This document shows positions 40,436 through 49,155 of a stretch of 64,000 nucleotides of DNA, piece after piece (the stretch's first letter is position 1; each line of letters starts with the position of its first letter). The position numbers and the translations under genes were made by a program. Source of the DNA: Streptomyces toyocaensis. GTDB taxonomy: Bacteria; Actinomycetota; Actinomycetes; Streptomycetales; Streptomycetaceae. The stretch lies in contig NZ_JFCB01000032.1 in the NCBI RefSeq assembly GCF_000725125.1, positions 1 through 64,000 of the forward strand, written 5' to 3'. The notes below the pieces were generated by a model, which saw only the letters and a list, made by a program, of their open reading frames with translations, was not told the DNA's origin and ran no database searches.

Positions 40436-41131
40436 ATGACGGAGAACGGCGAGGACGCCACGCTCGTGCGGCGCCCGGCACCCCCGGACCTCCGTCTGGC
40501 CTCGGACGCCCTGGCCGGGGCGTCACCGCCGGCGGTGGGACGCGAGGCGGGGCCCCAGGCGGAGGACGCCGAACCCGACCTCCCCCGCGACCGCAATCAG
40601 GCCATCCTGGAGGCCGCCAAGCAGGTCGGCGCGGTGCTGAAGCGGGGCGGGCACCCCTTCGCACTGGCCGGCAGCGTCGCCGTGCGGGCCCACGGCGGAA
40701 GCGGCAACCTCCAGCACGACGTCGACTTCTGCGTCCGCCCCGAGGACGCCGAGGCCGTGGCCGCCACGCTGGCGGAGGCCGGGATGACCGTCTACACCCC
40801 GCCGGAGGACTGGCTGATCAAGGCCACGTGCTTCGGCCAGGACGTGGACATCATCTTCGAGCTGGCGCACCGGCCGGTCTCCTCCGGGATGCTCGACCGG
40901 GCGGAGGAACTGCCGGTGGAGTCGGTGCGCATGCCCGTGCTGGCACCCACCGATCTGCTCACCGCCCTGCTGGCCGCGTTCTCCGAGCACCATTGCGACT
41001 TCGGGGCGGTCCTGCCCATCGCCCGCGCTCTGCGCGAGAAGGTCGACTGGGACCGCGTGCGGCGCGACTGCGGGGACGAGCCCATGCCCGCCGCCTTCCT
41101 CTTCCTCCTGGAACGCCTGAACGTCATCTGA
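40436..41131 (+). CDS. Nucleotidyltransferase-fold protein
   Basis: 231 residues, ATG with GAAGGGAG 5 bases upstream. Core: FALAGSVAVRAHGGSGNLQH, then DVDFCV. This is the G-S...D-x-D pattern of nucleotidyltransferases that modify antibiotics, RNAs or proteins. A later LLTALLAAFSEHHCDF supports the fold. First gene of a three-gene operon with BON and phosphoesterase genes. The 277-base gap to the divergent membrane-protein gene holds the promoters; no operator was recognised. Confidence 0.78.
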   Translation: MTENGEDATLVRRPAPPDLRLASDALAGASPPAVGREAGPQAEDAEPDLPRDRNQAILEAAKQVGAVLKRGGHPFALAGSVAVRAHGGSGNLQHDVDFCVRPEDAEAVAATLAEAGMTVYTPPEDWLIKATCFGQDVDIIFELAHRPVSSGMLDRAEELPVESVRMPVLAPTDLLTALLAAFSEHHCDFGAVLPIARALREKVDWDRVRRDCGDEPMPAAFLFLLERLNVI

Positions 41132-41152
41132 ACGTCCGCGGAAGGAACGCTC

Positions 41153-41440
41153 ATGAGCACCCACGACGCCGGACCCGCGGCGGGTACATCCGCCGCGCGG
41201 AGCCCGGAGTACCGCGTCGCCCACCTCCAGGACCGGCTCGCCTCCGGCCACCTCGGCGAACTCGGCGTGCGGACCGAGGTCCGCGGCGAGACCGTGCTGG
41301 TCCACGGGACGGTTCCCTCGGCCCGCTGCCGCGAGGACGTGCTGAGCACGGTGCGCGAGGAGCTCGCGGGGCTCGAGGTGCACTGCGACATCGTGGTCAG
41401 CGAACCCTCGTCCCCCGACCACGCGGAGGAGCTGTCATGA
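41153..41440 (+). CDS. Small BON-like domain protein
   Basis: 95 residues with GGAAGGAA before the ATG. The C-terminal part, GVRTEVRGETVLVHGTVPSA then REELAGLEVHCDIVV, has the alpha-beta pattern of a single BON domain. Those domains usually bind membranes or metals in the envelope, but this copy has no signal peptide. Its stop overlaps the phosphoesterase start by 4 bases. Confidence 0.75.
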   Translation: MSTHDAGPAAGTSAARSPEYRVAHLQDRLASGHLGELGVRTEVRGETVLVHGTVPSARCREDVLSTVREELAGLEVHCDIVVSEPSSPDHAEELS

Positions 41441-42198
41441 TCCGGATCGCCGCCGTCGGGGACATCCACCTGAGTCCCGAGACCCGGGGCGTGCTCCGTC
41501 CCGCGTTCGACACCCTGCCCGCGTGCGCCGACCTCCTGCTGCTGGCCGGGGACCTCACCCGGCACGGCACGCCCGAGGAGGCCCGGGTGGTGGCCGACGA
41601 AATCCGGGGCCTCGGTGTCCCCGTGGTCGCCGTACTCGGCAACCACGACCACCACGACGACCGGCAGGACGAGGTCACGGCCGTCCTGCGGGAGGCCGGA
41701 GCCGAGGTCCTGGAAGGGGAGTCCACGGTCGTGCGGGTGGGGGACGCGCGGGTCGGGGTGGCGGGCACCAAGGGCTTCGGCGGGGGGTTCGTCGGGGCCA
41801 GTGCCGGGGAGTTCGGCGAGCCGGTGATGAAGGAGTTCGTCCGCGTCTCCCGCCGGTGCGCCGACGGTCTGCGGGCCTCGCTGGAGAAGCTCGCCCAGGA
41901 GGACTGCGACGTCCGGATCGCCCTCACCCACTACTCCCCCGTGCCGGAGACCCTGGCCGGGGAGCCGCTGGAGATCTATCCGTTCCTGGGCAGCTATCTG
42001 CTGGCCGAGGCGATCGACACGGCCGGCGCGGACCTCGCCGTGCACGGGCACGCGCACGCCGGCACCGAGCACGGCATGACCACGGGCGGGGTCAAGGTGC
42101 GCAATGTCGCCCAGCCGGTCATCGGCCGCGCGTTCCACGTCTACCACCTGCCGGTCCCCGAGCGCGTCGGCGCCGCCACGGAGGCGACGACCACCTGA
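41437..42198 (+). CDS. Calcineurin-like metallophosphoesterase
   Basis: 253 residues. All dimetal motifs are present in order: GDIHLS, LLAGDLTRHG, VLGNHDHH, ALTHYSPVPETL and VHGHAHAG. Hydrolyses a phosphomono- or diester; substrate unknown. 4-base overlap with the BON gene makes the operon tight. Pairing with a nucleotidyltransferase suggests that one enzyme adds and the other removes a nucleotide (inference). Confidence 0.9.
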   Translation: MIRIAAVGDIHLSPETRGVLRPAFDTLPACADLLLLAGDLTRHGTPEEARVVADEIRGLGVPVVAVLGNHDHHDDRQDEVTAVLREAGAEVLEGESTVVRVGDARVGVAGTKGFGGGFVGASAGEFGEPVMKEFVRVSRRCADGLRASLEKLAQEDCDVRIALTHYSPVPETLAGEPLEIYPFLGSYLLAEAIDTAGADLAVHGHAHAGTEHGMTTGGVKVRNVAQPVIGRAFHVYHLPVPERVGAATEATTT

Positions 42199-42212
42199 GC
42201 CGCCCCACCCCC

Positions 42213-42240
42213 AGCGCCGCCGGTACGCACCGGCGGCGCT
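42213..42240. terminator. Hairpin terminator of the phosphoesterase operon
   Basis: Perfect 12-base arms (AGCGCCGCCGGT and its complement) with a 4-base loop, 14 bases after the stop, followed by CTTGTG. Confidence 0.8.
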
Positions 42241-42329
42241 CTTGTGCCGCCCCGGAGGAGGAGCGCGTTCCGCCTCCCGGGTGAACACCCCGCACCGCAG
42301 ACCCGTTTCGTTCATTTCGTCTGCTCGGC

Positions 42330-42713
42330 ATGCGCGCTCCACGCCCCGTGACTCCCCGGACGGCGCCGCCGGGCCGTCTCGGACCATCGTCCGCACTCGC
42401 CTCCTCCCCCCCCCCGACGCACGACGCCGAACTGCGCGCCGGCGCACGGCACCTGGCCCGCCGTCGCTTCCTGACCGTCGCCGGCGGCGGGGACGGGGCG
42501 GAGCACCCGGCCAACGGGGACACCTGCATGCGGGCCGACTCGCACCTGAGGTTCTACGACGGCCGGCGCGGCCACGTGCGCGTCGAACCGGGCCGGGAGA
42601 ACGCCCGCGCCGATTTCCGGACCGTCCCGGCCGTGACGACTCCGGGCTCGCCCGTGTCCACGGCCGCCTCCTTCGTCACGGAGGCCGGCTCCCCCGGCCC
42701 GGCACCCGTCTGA
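42330..42713 (+). pseudogene. phoD: Internally deleted alkaline phosphatase D remnant
   Basis: One open frame joins the two ends of PhoD. HDAELRAGARHLARRRFLTV is the Tat signal start of Streptomyces PhoD (around 42420). ANGDTCMRADSHLRFYDGRR, then GHVRVEPGRENARADFRTVP and PVSTAASFVTEAG, is its C-terminus. About 400 catalytic residues are missing, so no active enzyme is possible. A run of ten C lies just before the remnant. The rest of 42241-42877 shows only the protease promoter region. Confidence 0.78.
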
Positions 42714-42877
42714 CCCGTCCGGGTGGCCGCCGTCGCACGCCCGTACTGCACATGGCGTCCATGGGTCTCTCCAAAGCGCTAACGCCGGCGTGTCCTGACA
42801 TCGTGTCGGGCGCGCCGGGAAAGGACTGAGTCTCCTCGGCAGCAGCTTCGCCGCCCCGAACGAAGGAGACGTACCGA

Positions 42878-44248
42878 ATGGTCCCCAGTCATGTCCGGGC
42901 CGTGCGCCGGTCGGCCGTCACGGCACTCGGCGCCCTCGTCCTCGCCGGACTCCCCTCCGCCGCGGCGGCCGACCCCACACCCGCGGCGGGGCCGGCGCCC
43001 AGCGCGGCGCAGACCCTCGGCGCCGACCGGCCGTCGCCCCAACTGCTCGGCGCCCTCCAGCGCGACCTGGGCCTGAACCCGGAGCAGGCCTCGCAGCGGC
43101 TGGTCAACGAGGCGGAGGCGGGCACCCGCGCCGGCCGGCTGCGCAACGCCCTGGGCGAGCGGTTCGCCGGTGCCTGGGTGCGGGGCGACACCTCGGCGGA
43201 GCTCATGGTGGCGACCACCGACGCGGGGGACGTGGCGGCGATCGAGGCCCAGGGAGCCACGGCGGCGGTGGTCGAGCGGACGCTGGCCGAACTGGAGGGG
43301 GCCAAGGCGAAGCTGGACGCGGCGGCCACCCGCGTGCAGACCCTCGACACACCCGTCTGGTACGTGGACGTGGCGGAGAACCGGATCATGGTGCAGGCGA
43401 CCAGCCAGGCGGCCGGAGCGGCCTTCGTGATGGCCGCGGGCCTCGAGGGCGAGGACATCGGCGTTCGCGTGACGGAGGAACGGCCGCGGCTGCTCCAGGA
43501 CATCACCGGTGGTGACGCCTTCTACATCAACGACTCCGCGCGCTGTTCCGTCGGCTTCTCCGTCACCAAGGGCGACCAGGCGGGTTTCGCCACCGCCGGT
43601 CACTGCGGCAGGCGGGGCGCGACCACGACCGGGTACGACCGCACCGCGCAGGGCACCTTCCAGGCGTCCACGTTCCCCGGCAGGGACATGGCGTGGGTGG
43701 CCACCAACGACCAGTGGGCGCCCACGCCCGGCGTGAAGGCGCAGGACGGCCAGGAGGTGCAGGTCACGGGTTCGGCCCAGGCGCTGGTCGGGGCGTCGGT
43801 GTGCCGCTCCGGCTCGACCACCGGGTGGCACTGCGGGACCATCGAGCAGCACGACACGAGCGTCCGTTACCCCGAGGGCACGGTGGACGGGCTGACCCGG
43901 ACGACGGTGTGCGCGGAGCCCGGGGACTCCGGCGGACCGTACGTCACGGGCGCGCAGGCGCAGGGTGTCACCTCCGGCGGCTCCGGCGACTGCACCTCCG
44001 GCGGCACGACCTTCTACCAGCCGGTGAACCCGATCCTGGGCGACTTCGGCCTCACCCTGACCACCGCGGCCGCGCAGACCACGCCGGACCAGCAGGAGGG
44101 CGGCGTGCAGGCGTGGACGGCGGGCCGGGTGTACGAGACCGGGACGACGGTGACCCGCGACGGTGTGACGTACCAGTGCCTGCAGACCCACCAGGCGCAG
44201 GGGGCGTGGGCGCCCGCCGGCACGCCGGCGCTGTGGCAGCGGCTGTGA
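42878..44248 (+). CDS. Streptogrisin-like S1 serine protease with chitin-binding domain
   Basis: 456 residues. Signal peptide (VTALGALVLAGLPSAAAADP), alpha-lytic-type pro-region (LNPEQASQRLVNEAEAGTRA, to ~205), then the protease with TAGHCG (His), RDMAWVA (Asp) and EPGDSGGPYV (Ser). A linker leads to a C-terminal CBM5/12 chitin-binding module (VQAWTAGRVYETGTTVTRDG through LWQRL). Secreted and self-processed; the tail would hold it on chitin, as in streptogrisin C. AAGGAG 10 bases before the ATG. Confidence 0.93.
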   Translation: MVPSHVRAVRRSAVTALGALVLAGLPSAAAADPTPAAGPAPSAAQTLGADRPSPQLLGALQRDLGLNPEQASQRLVNEAEAGTRAGRLRNALGERFAGAWVRGDTSAELMVATTDAGDVAAIEAQGATAAVVERTLAELEGAKAKLDAAATRVQTLDTPVWYVDVAENRIMVQATSQAAGAAFVMAAGLEGEDIGVRVTEERPRLLQDITGGDAFYINDSARCSVGFSVTKGDQAGFATAGHCGRRGATTTGYDRTAQGTFQASTFPGRDMAWVATNDQWAPTPGVKAQDGQEVQVTGSAQALVGASVCRSGSTTGWHCGTIEQHDTSVRYPEGTVDGLTRTTVCAEPGDSGGPYVTGAQAQGVTSGGSGDCTSGGTTFYQPVNPILGDFGLTLTTAAAQTTPDQQEGGVQAWTAGRVYETGTTVTRDGVTYQCLQTHQAQGAWAPAGTPALWQRL

Positions 44249-44327
44249 ACGGTGCGGCGCCGGTGCCGGGCCGGAATCCCGGAGGGCGACGTGCCGGGGT
44301 AGTGCGGCGGTTCGGGAGCGGTACCGC

Positions 44328-45575
44328 CTAACCGGCGGCCGGGCGTATCCCCGCGAGGAGAACGCCACTGTGCGGACGCGTGGGGACGCGGTTCAGCGGG
44401 ATCGTCAGATTCTGCTCCGGCACGGAGTACTCCATTCGGGCGAGCCGCCCCGCGAGCGCCTCCAGTACGCCGACGGTGATGCCCTCGCCGGGGCAGCGAT
44501 GGCCCGTGGCCGGGTCGCCGCCCCCCTGCGGTATCAGTTCGTCGCGCTCCACGGGCCGTTCCAGGAAGCGCCGCGGGCGGAAGGCGTACGGATCGCCCCA
44601 CAGCGACTCGTCGTGGTTCTGCCCGTAGACGTCGAGCACCACCAGTCCCCCGGCCGGGATCCACTCGCCCCGCCAGTACAGGTCGCGGACGGCCAGGCCG
44701 CCGAGGAAGGGCACGAACGGGTAGAAGCGGCGCACCTCGTGCGTGAAGGCGGCGGTGAACGGGAGGTCCCCGTCCGCCAGGGGCGCCCGGTGCTCGGGCC
44801 AACGGTGCAACGCGTGCGCGGCGAAGGCGACGAACCAGGCGACGGCGGTCGTCGGGCGGACCACGTTGAGCAGTTCCACCGCGGCCGTCTTCTCGTCGAG
44901 CTGCTCGCCGTCCGCGTCGCGGTGACGGCACACCAGGTCGAGCACCGAGCCGGCGGGCGCGGTGACCTCGCCGGAGCGCACGTCGCGCACCAGCCGGCCC
45001 AGCCGGTCCTCCTGCCGCGCACGGGCGCGCCGGGCGCGCAGGTGACGCGGTCCGGCGGTGGCGAAGCCGTCGACCATGGCGATCATGTCGCGGGCCGTCG
45101 CCGCGGCGTCGGCGTCGTCCAGCGGTATCCCGGCCCACCGGTGCACGCCGGTGGCGAGCACCGTGCCCGCCTCGTCGAACAGCACGACGGAACCGCGCCG
45201 GCCCCATGCCGGTACGGCCTCGTCCCAGGCCGCGGTGACGTGGTCGACGAGACCCGCGACACGGCCGGGCTCGAGCAGCGGCAGGAACAGGGACTTGCGG
45301 GCGCGGTGGGCGGCGCCGTCGAGGGTGTGCACGGCCTCGTGGCCGAACAGGGTGGCGAGTACGGGTTCGGGGATCGCGCGGTGCCGGTGCACGTTCTCCT
45401 CGTCGTAGAAGAACCGCACCGCCTCGGGCCCGCGCAGGGCCAGTGCGGGGCGGCCCATGATCCGGGTGCGGACCACGGGTCCCGTGGCGTCGCGCATCCG
45501 GTTGGGCAGCCAGGCGTAACCCTCGGCCAGCAGGGGCAGGGTGCGGTCGATCAAGGGGCGACTGAGTACGTCCAT
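44328..45575 (-). CDS. CYP152-type cytochrome P450 (fatty acid peroxygenase)
   Basis: 415 residues. Haem ligand in GHRCPGEGITVG. The I-helix carries LLNVVRPTTAVAWFVAFAAH instead of the usual acid-alcohol pair; this Arg-Pro is the mark of CYP152 peroxygenases, where Arg holds the fatty acid carboxylate and H2O2 is the oxidant. RRFYPFVPFLGG and GGLVVLDVYGQNHDESLWGD also match that group. Products would be alpha- or beta-hydroxy acids or terminal alkenes. Start ATG 45575; a longer frame upstream has no support. No redox partner nearby, as expected for a peroxygenase. Confidence 0.9.
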   Translation of the reverse strand: MDVLSRPLIDRTLPLLAEGYAWLPNRMRDATGPVVRTRIMGRPALALRGPEAVRFFYDEENVHRHRAIPEPVLATLFGHEAVHTLDGAAHRARKSLFLPLLEPGRVAGLVDHVTAAWDEAVPAWGRRGSVVLFDEAGTVLATGVHRWAGIPLDDADAAATARDMIAMVDGFATAGPRHLRARRARARQEDRLGRLVRDVRSGEVTAPAGSVLDLVCRHRDADGEQLDEKTAAVELLNVVRPTTAVAWFVAFAAHALHRWPEHRAPLADGDLPFTAAFTHEVRRFYPFVPFLGGLAVRDLYWRGEWIPAGGLVVLDVYGQNHDESLWGDPYAFRPRRFLERPVERDELIPQGGGDPATGHRCPGEGITVGVLEALAGRLARMEYSVPEQNLTIPLNRVPTRPHSGVLLAGIRPAAG

Positions 45576-45781
45576 GACCGCCGGGTGCCCGGCCGGCTCC
45601 CCGGGACACTCCGGCAGCGGCGAGGACACCCGTACGGGTGTGGCGAAGGCCGTGCGCCACGGGAGGCACGCGTCGCACCGGGTGGGGAGGGCGGGCCGCC
45701 GGCGTTCCGTGCGGTCACCTCGCCCCGACGGTTCGGACGGCCCGGCGGTGCACGCACCTCTCTCCCCGGGCCACCGCACAG

Positions 45782-46337
45782 TGGCTGACCCGTTACTTCC
45801 CCGCGTACGGCGGGCCGCCGGCCTCCACGCTGTGCGAGGCCCGGGCACGGCAGGCGGTGACGGCCACGGCCCTGCTCCGCCACCCGACGGCGACGGACGC
45901 GGCGCCGGTCCCCGCCGGCGGGTCCTGGCGGTTCGGCGCGGCTCGACCGGATCACCGGCGCGGACACGGGCGAGGACGCCAGGGACCAGGCCTGGCGCAC
46001 CTGGGTCGACGAGGTCGTGGCCGGCTGGGCGGCCTGCCTGCTCGCCGACCCGGAGCCGGCCGCACTCGCGGTGCGCTCCCTCGGGGACACGCCGGCCGGG
46101 TTCCGCCGTCTTCTCGCGTCCGACGGGATCGCCCGTCCGTCGCGCCGCGGCCTGCTGCGCCACCCGGACCTGCTCTCCCCGGTGGCCGCTCTCCACGACG
46201 CGTCCCTCTCTGGCCGCCTCGGGCCGGACGCCACCCTCGTGGCCCGACCGCCGGCCGCCGGGAGCGCACCCGGGCGGGCACCGGACGGGCTCACTGCCGC
46301 GCTTCGTCACGTTCCGTGGTTCACCGGTTCGCAGTAG
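45782..46337 (+). pseudogene. Frameshifted, unidentified coding remnant
   Basis: Codon bias is coding-like in two successive frames. The first reads WLTRYFPAYGGPPASTLCEA to about 45940; the second continues as RLDRITGADTGEDARDQAWR and AGFRRLLASDGIARPSRRGL to a TAG at 46337. Together they look like one gene broken by a shift near 45935-45945. I do not recognise the family. The rest of 45576-46458 shows nothing else convincing. Confidence 0.4.
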
Positions 46338-46458
46338 GCGACCGTGCCACCGGGGGAACGGCGGCTCAGGCTGATCGAGAGGTCGACGGTCTCGGTCCGG
46401 GTGCCGGACGCACCGCGTCGGCCCGGACACCGGCGTCTCCGACGGAGGGCTGAACGAC

Positions 46459-47421
46459 ATGACCACCGCCATATCCCGCCCCTGGGAGCACGTCGTCGTC
46501 ACCGGCGGCGCCGGATTCGTCGGCTCCCACCTGTGCACCGCCCTGCTGGACACGGGCGCCGCCGTCACCTGCGTGGACGACCTCAGCACCGGCCGCCCGG
46601 AGAACGTCACGCCGTTGCTGGAACGGCCCGGATTCACCCTGGTGCGGGCCAACGTGGCCGAGGAACTGCCGGTCGACCGGCGGCCCGACCTGGTCCTGCA
46701 CTTCGCGTCCCCGGCCTCCCCGGCCGACTACCTGCGGCTCCCGCTGCACACCATGGAGACCGGCAGCCTCGGCACCCGCAACGCCCTGCGGCTCGCCCAG
46801 GATTCGGAGGCCCGCTTCGTCCTGGCCTCGACCTCGGAGGTCTACGGCGACCCGCGCCAGAACCCCCAGGACGAGCGCTACTGGGGCAACGTCAACCCGG
46901 TCGGCCCGCGCAGCGTCTACGACGAGGCCAAGCGCTTCGGTGAGGCGCTGACCACCGCCCACGCGGAGACCCACGGCACCGACACCTGCATCGTGCGGCT
47001 GTTCAACACCTACGGCCCGCGGATGCGCGGCCACGACGGCCGCGCCGTGCCGACCTTCGTCCGGCAGGCCCTGGCCGGCGAACCCCTCACCGTGACCGGT
47101 GACGGCCACCAGACCCGCTCGCTGTGCTACGTCGACGACACGGTGGCCGGCGTCCTGGCGGCGGCCGCCCACGGCATGCGCGGGCCCGTCAACATCGGCA
47201 ACCCCGCTGAGATCACCATGCTGGAGCTGGCCCGGCTCGTCGTCCGGCTGAGCGGGTCCGCGTCCGAGATCCGCTACATCGAGCGCCCGGTGGACGATCC
47301 GGCCGTGCGCTGCCCCGACATCACGCTGGCCCGCGACAAGCTCGGCTGGGAGCCGCGGGTGGACGCCGAGGAGGGGCTGCGCCGCACGCTCGCCTGGTTC
47401 CGGGCCGAAGCGGGTCACTGA
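46459..47421 (+). CDS. NAD-dependent nucleotide-sugar epimerase/decarboxylase (UXS-like)
   Basis: 320 residues. Extended SDR with GGAGFVGSH (NAD), ASTSEVYGDPRQNPQ, YDEAKRFGE (catalytic Tyr-Lys) and RLFNTYGPRM. HFASPASPADYLRLPLHTME and YWGNVNPVGPRSVYDEAKR most resemble UDP-glucuronate decarboxylases, which make UDP-xylose; an epimerase on another nucleotide sugar is also possible. First gene of the plus-strand sugar operon, GGAGG 10 bases before the ATG. Confidence 0.88.
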   Translation: MTTAISRPWEHVVVTGGAGFVGSHLCTALLDTGAAVTCVDDLSTGRPENVTPLLERPGFTLVRANVAEELPVDRRPDLVLHFASPASPADYLRLPLHTMETGSLGTRNALRLAQDSEARFVLASTSEVYGDPRQNPQDERYWGNVNPVGPRSVYDEAKRFGEALTTAHAETHGTDTCIVRLFNTYGPRMRGHDGRAVPTFVRQALAGEPLTVTGDGHQTRSLCYVDDTVAGVLAAAAHGMRGPVNIGNPAEITMLELARLVVRLSGSASEIRYIERPVDDPAVRCPDITLARDKLGWEPRVDAEEGLRRTLAWFRAEAGH

Positions 47422-47487
47422 ACCCGGCCGCTCCCGCCCAGGACACGCGGCCCGCAGGCCGCCCCCATCCGCGAAAGGCCGCCCGCC

Positions 47488-49155
47488 ATGCGCATCCTCG
47501 GAATCAACGCCCTCTTCCACGATCCCGCCGCCGCCCTGCTGATCGACGGGCGGACCGTCGCCGCCGCGGAGGAGGAGCGGTTCTCCCGGCGCAAGCACGG
47601 CAAGCGACCGCTGCCCTTCTCCGCCTGGGAGCTGCCCGAGAAGGCCGCCGCCTGGTGCCTGAAGCGCGCCGGACTGCGCCCCCAGGACCTCGACGCGGTC
47701 GCCTATTCCTTCGACCCCGCGCTCGCCCGCCCCGCCGACGCGATGGGCCTGGACGACCCGTGGGACCACCTGCGGCTCACCTATGCGCGGGAGGCACCCG
47801 GCTTCCTGCGGACCGCGCTGCCGGGCCTGGACCCCGCCCTCGTCCGCTTCGTACCGCACCACATGGCGCACGCCGCCTCCGGTGCCTTCGCCGCGCCGGA
47901 CGCGGGCGACAGCTCCGTGCTCGTGCTGGACGGCCGAGGCGAACGCGCCTCGCACCTCGCCGCCCGCCGGGTGGGCGACCGGCTCGACTCCCTGCGCGCG
48001 CAGGACCTGCCGCACTCGCTCGGTCTGGTCTACGAGGAGCTCACCGAGCACCTCGGCTTCCTTCGGTCCTCCGACGAGTTCAAGGTGATGGCCCTGGCCT
48101 CCCACGGCACACCGCGCATGCTGGCGGAACTGCGCCGCCACGTCCATCCCACGGGCGACGGCGGCTTCCACGCCACGGGAGTGCCCTGGCACGAGCTCTG
48201 CGCGCCGCGCGGCCCCGACGAACCGTGGACGCGGGACCACGCCGACGTCGCCGCCAGCGCGCAGGCCGTGCTGGAGGAGACGCTGCTGGACCTGGTGCGC
48301 TGGCTGCACGGCCGCACCCACGACTCGGTGCTCACCCTCGCCGGTGGCGTCGCCCTGAACTGCGTCGCCAACTCCCGTATCGCCCGCGAGGGCCCGTTCT
48401 CCCGGGTGTGGGTGCAGCCGGCGGCCGGTGACGCGGGGACCGCCCTGGGCGGCGCCCTGCTGCTGTCCGCCGGGGCCGGCGACGAGCCGGAGCCCATGAC
48501 CGGCGCCGACCTCGGCCGGGACTGGTCCGACGCGGAGCTGGGGGCCTGGCTGAAGACGGCCGGCGTGCCCTTCGAGCGGCCGTCCGACATCGCCGCCACC
48601 GTGGCCCGGGCACTGGCCGACAACGGCATCGTCGCCTGGTTCCAGGGCCGCAGCGAGTACGGTCCCCGGGCGCTCGGCCACCGCTCGCTGCTGGCCCATC
48701 CGGGGCACGCGGGCAATCTGGAGCGGCTCAACGACGTCAAGGGACGAGAGCAGTTCCGGCCGGTCGCGCCGATGGTGCTCGCCGACCGGGCCGCCGACGT
48801 CTTCGACGGGCCGCTGCCCAGCCCGTACATGCTGTTCGTGCACGACGTGGCCCCCGCCTGGCGGGACCGCATCCCCGCCGTGGTGCACGTCGACGGCACC
48901 GCCCGCATCCAGACCGTCGATCCGGCGCGTGAGCCCCTGGTGGCGCGGATGCTGGGCGAGTTCGAGCGGCTGACCGGGCTGCCCGTGGTCGTCAACACCA
49001 GCCTCAACACGGCGGGCCGTCCCATGGTGGACGATCCGCGCGACGCCCTGGAGTGCTTCGGCTCCTCCCCCGTCGACCTGCTGGCCATCGGCCCGTACGC
49101 GGTCCGGCGCGGCGACTTCTTCCGCTCCACGGACGAGGGCGGGGTGCTGCGATGA
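47488..49155 (+). CDS. Carbamoyltransferase (NodU/CmcH family)
   Basis: 555 residues. N-terminal kinase-like domain with GINALFHDPAAALLIDG and the metal-binding HHMAHAASGAF; C-terminal domain with YGPRALGHRSLLAHPGH and VVNTSLNTAGRPMVDDPRDA. Transfers carbamoyl from carbamoyl phosphate, through carbamoyl-AMP, to a hydroxyl. Within this operon the acceptor is probably a sugar. 4-base overlap with the following glycosyltransferase. Confidence 0.92.
   Translation: MRILGINALFHDPAAALLIDGRTVAAAEEERFSRRKHGKRPLPFSAWELPEKAAAWCLKRAGLRPQDLDAVAYSFDPALARPADAMGLDDPWDHLRLTYAREAPGFLRTALPGLDPALVRFVPHHMAHAASGAFAAPDAGDSSVLVLDGRGERASHLAARRVGDRLDSLRAQDLPHSLGLVYEELTEHLGFLRSSDEFKVMALASHGTPRMLAELRRHVHPTGDGGFHATGVPWHELCAPRGPDEPWTRDHADVAASAQAVLEETLLDLVRWLHGRTHDSVLTLAGGVALNCVANSRIAREGPFSRVWVQPAAGDAGTALGGALLLSAGAGDEPEPMTGADLGRDWSDAELGAWLKTAGVPFERPSDIAATVARALADNGIVAWFQGRSEYGPRALGHRSLLAHPGHAGNLERLNDVKGREQFRPVAPMVLADRAADVFDGPLPSPYMLFVHDVAPAWRDRIPAVVHVDGTARIQTVDPAREPLVARMLGEFERLTGLPVVVNTSLNTAGRPMVDDPRDALECFGSSPVDLLAIGPYAVRRGDFFRSTDEGGVLR

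Noticed and set aside
46459..47421. Calling the epimerase HldD to complete the ADP-heptose pathway
   Set aside because: Its SPASP and YWGNVNP motifs fit UDP-glucuronate decarboxylases better than HldD.
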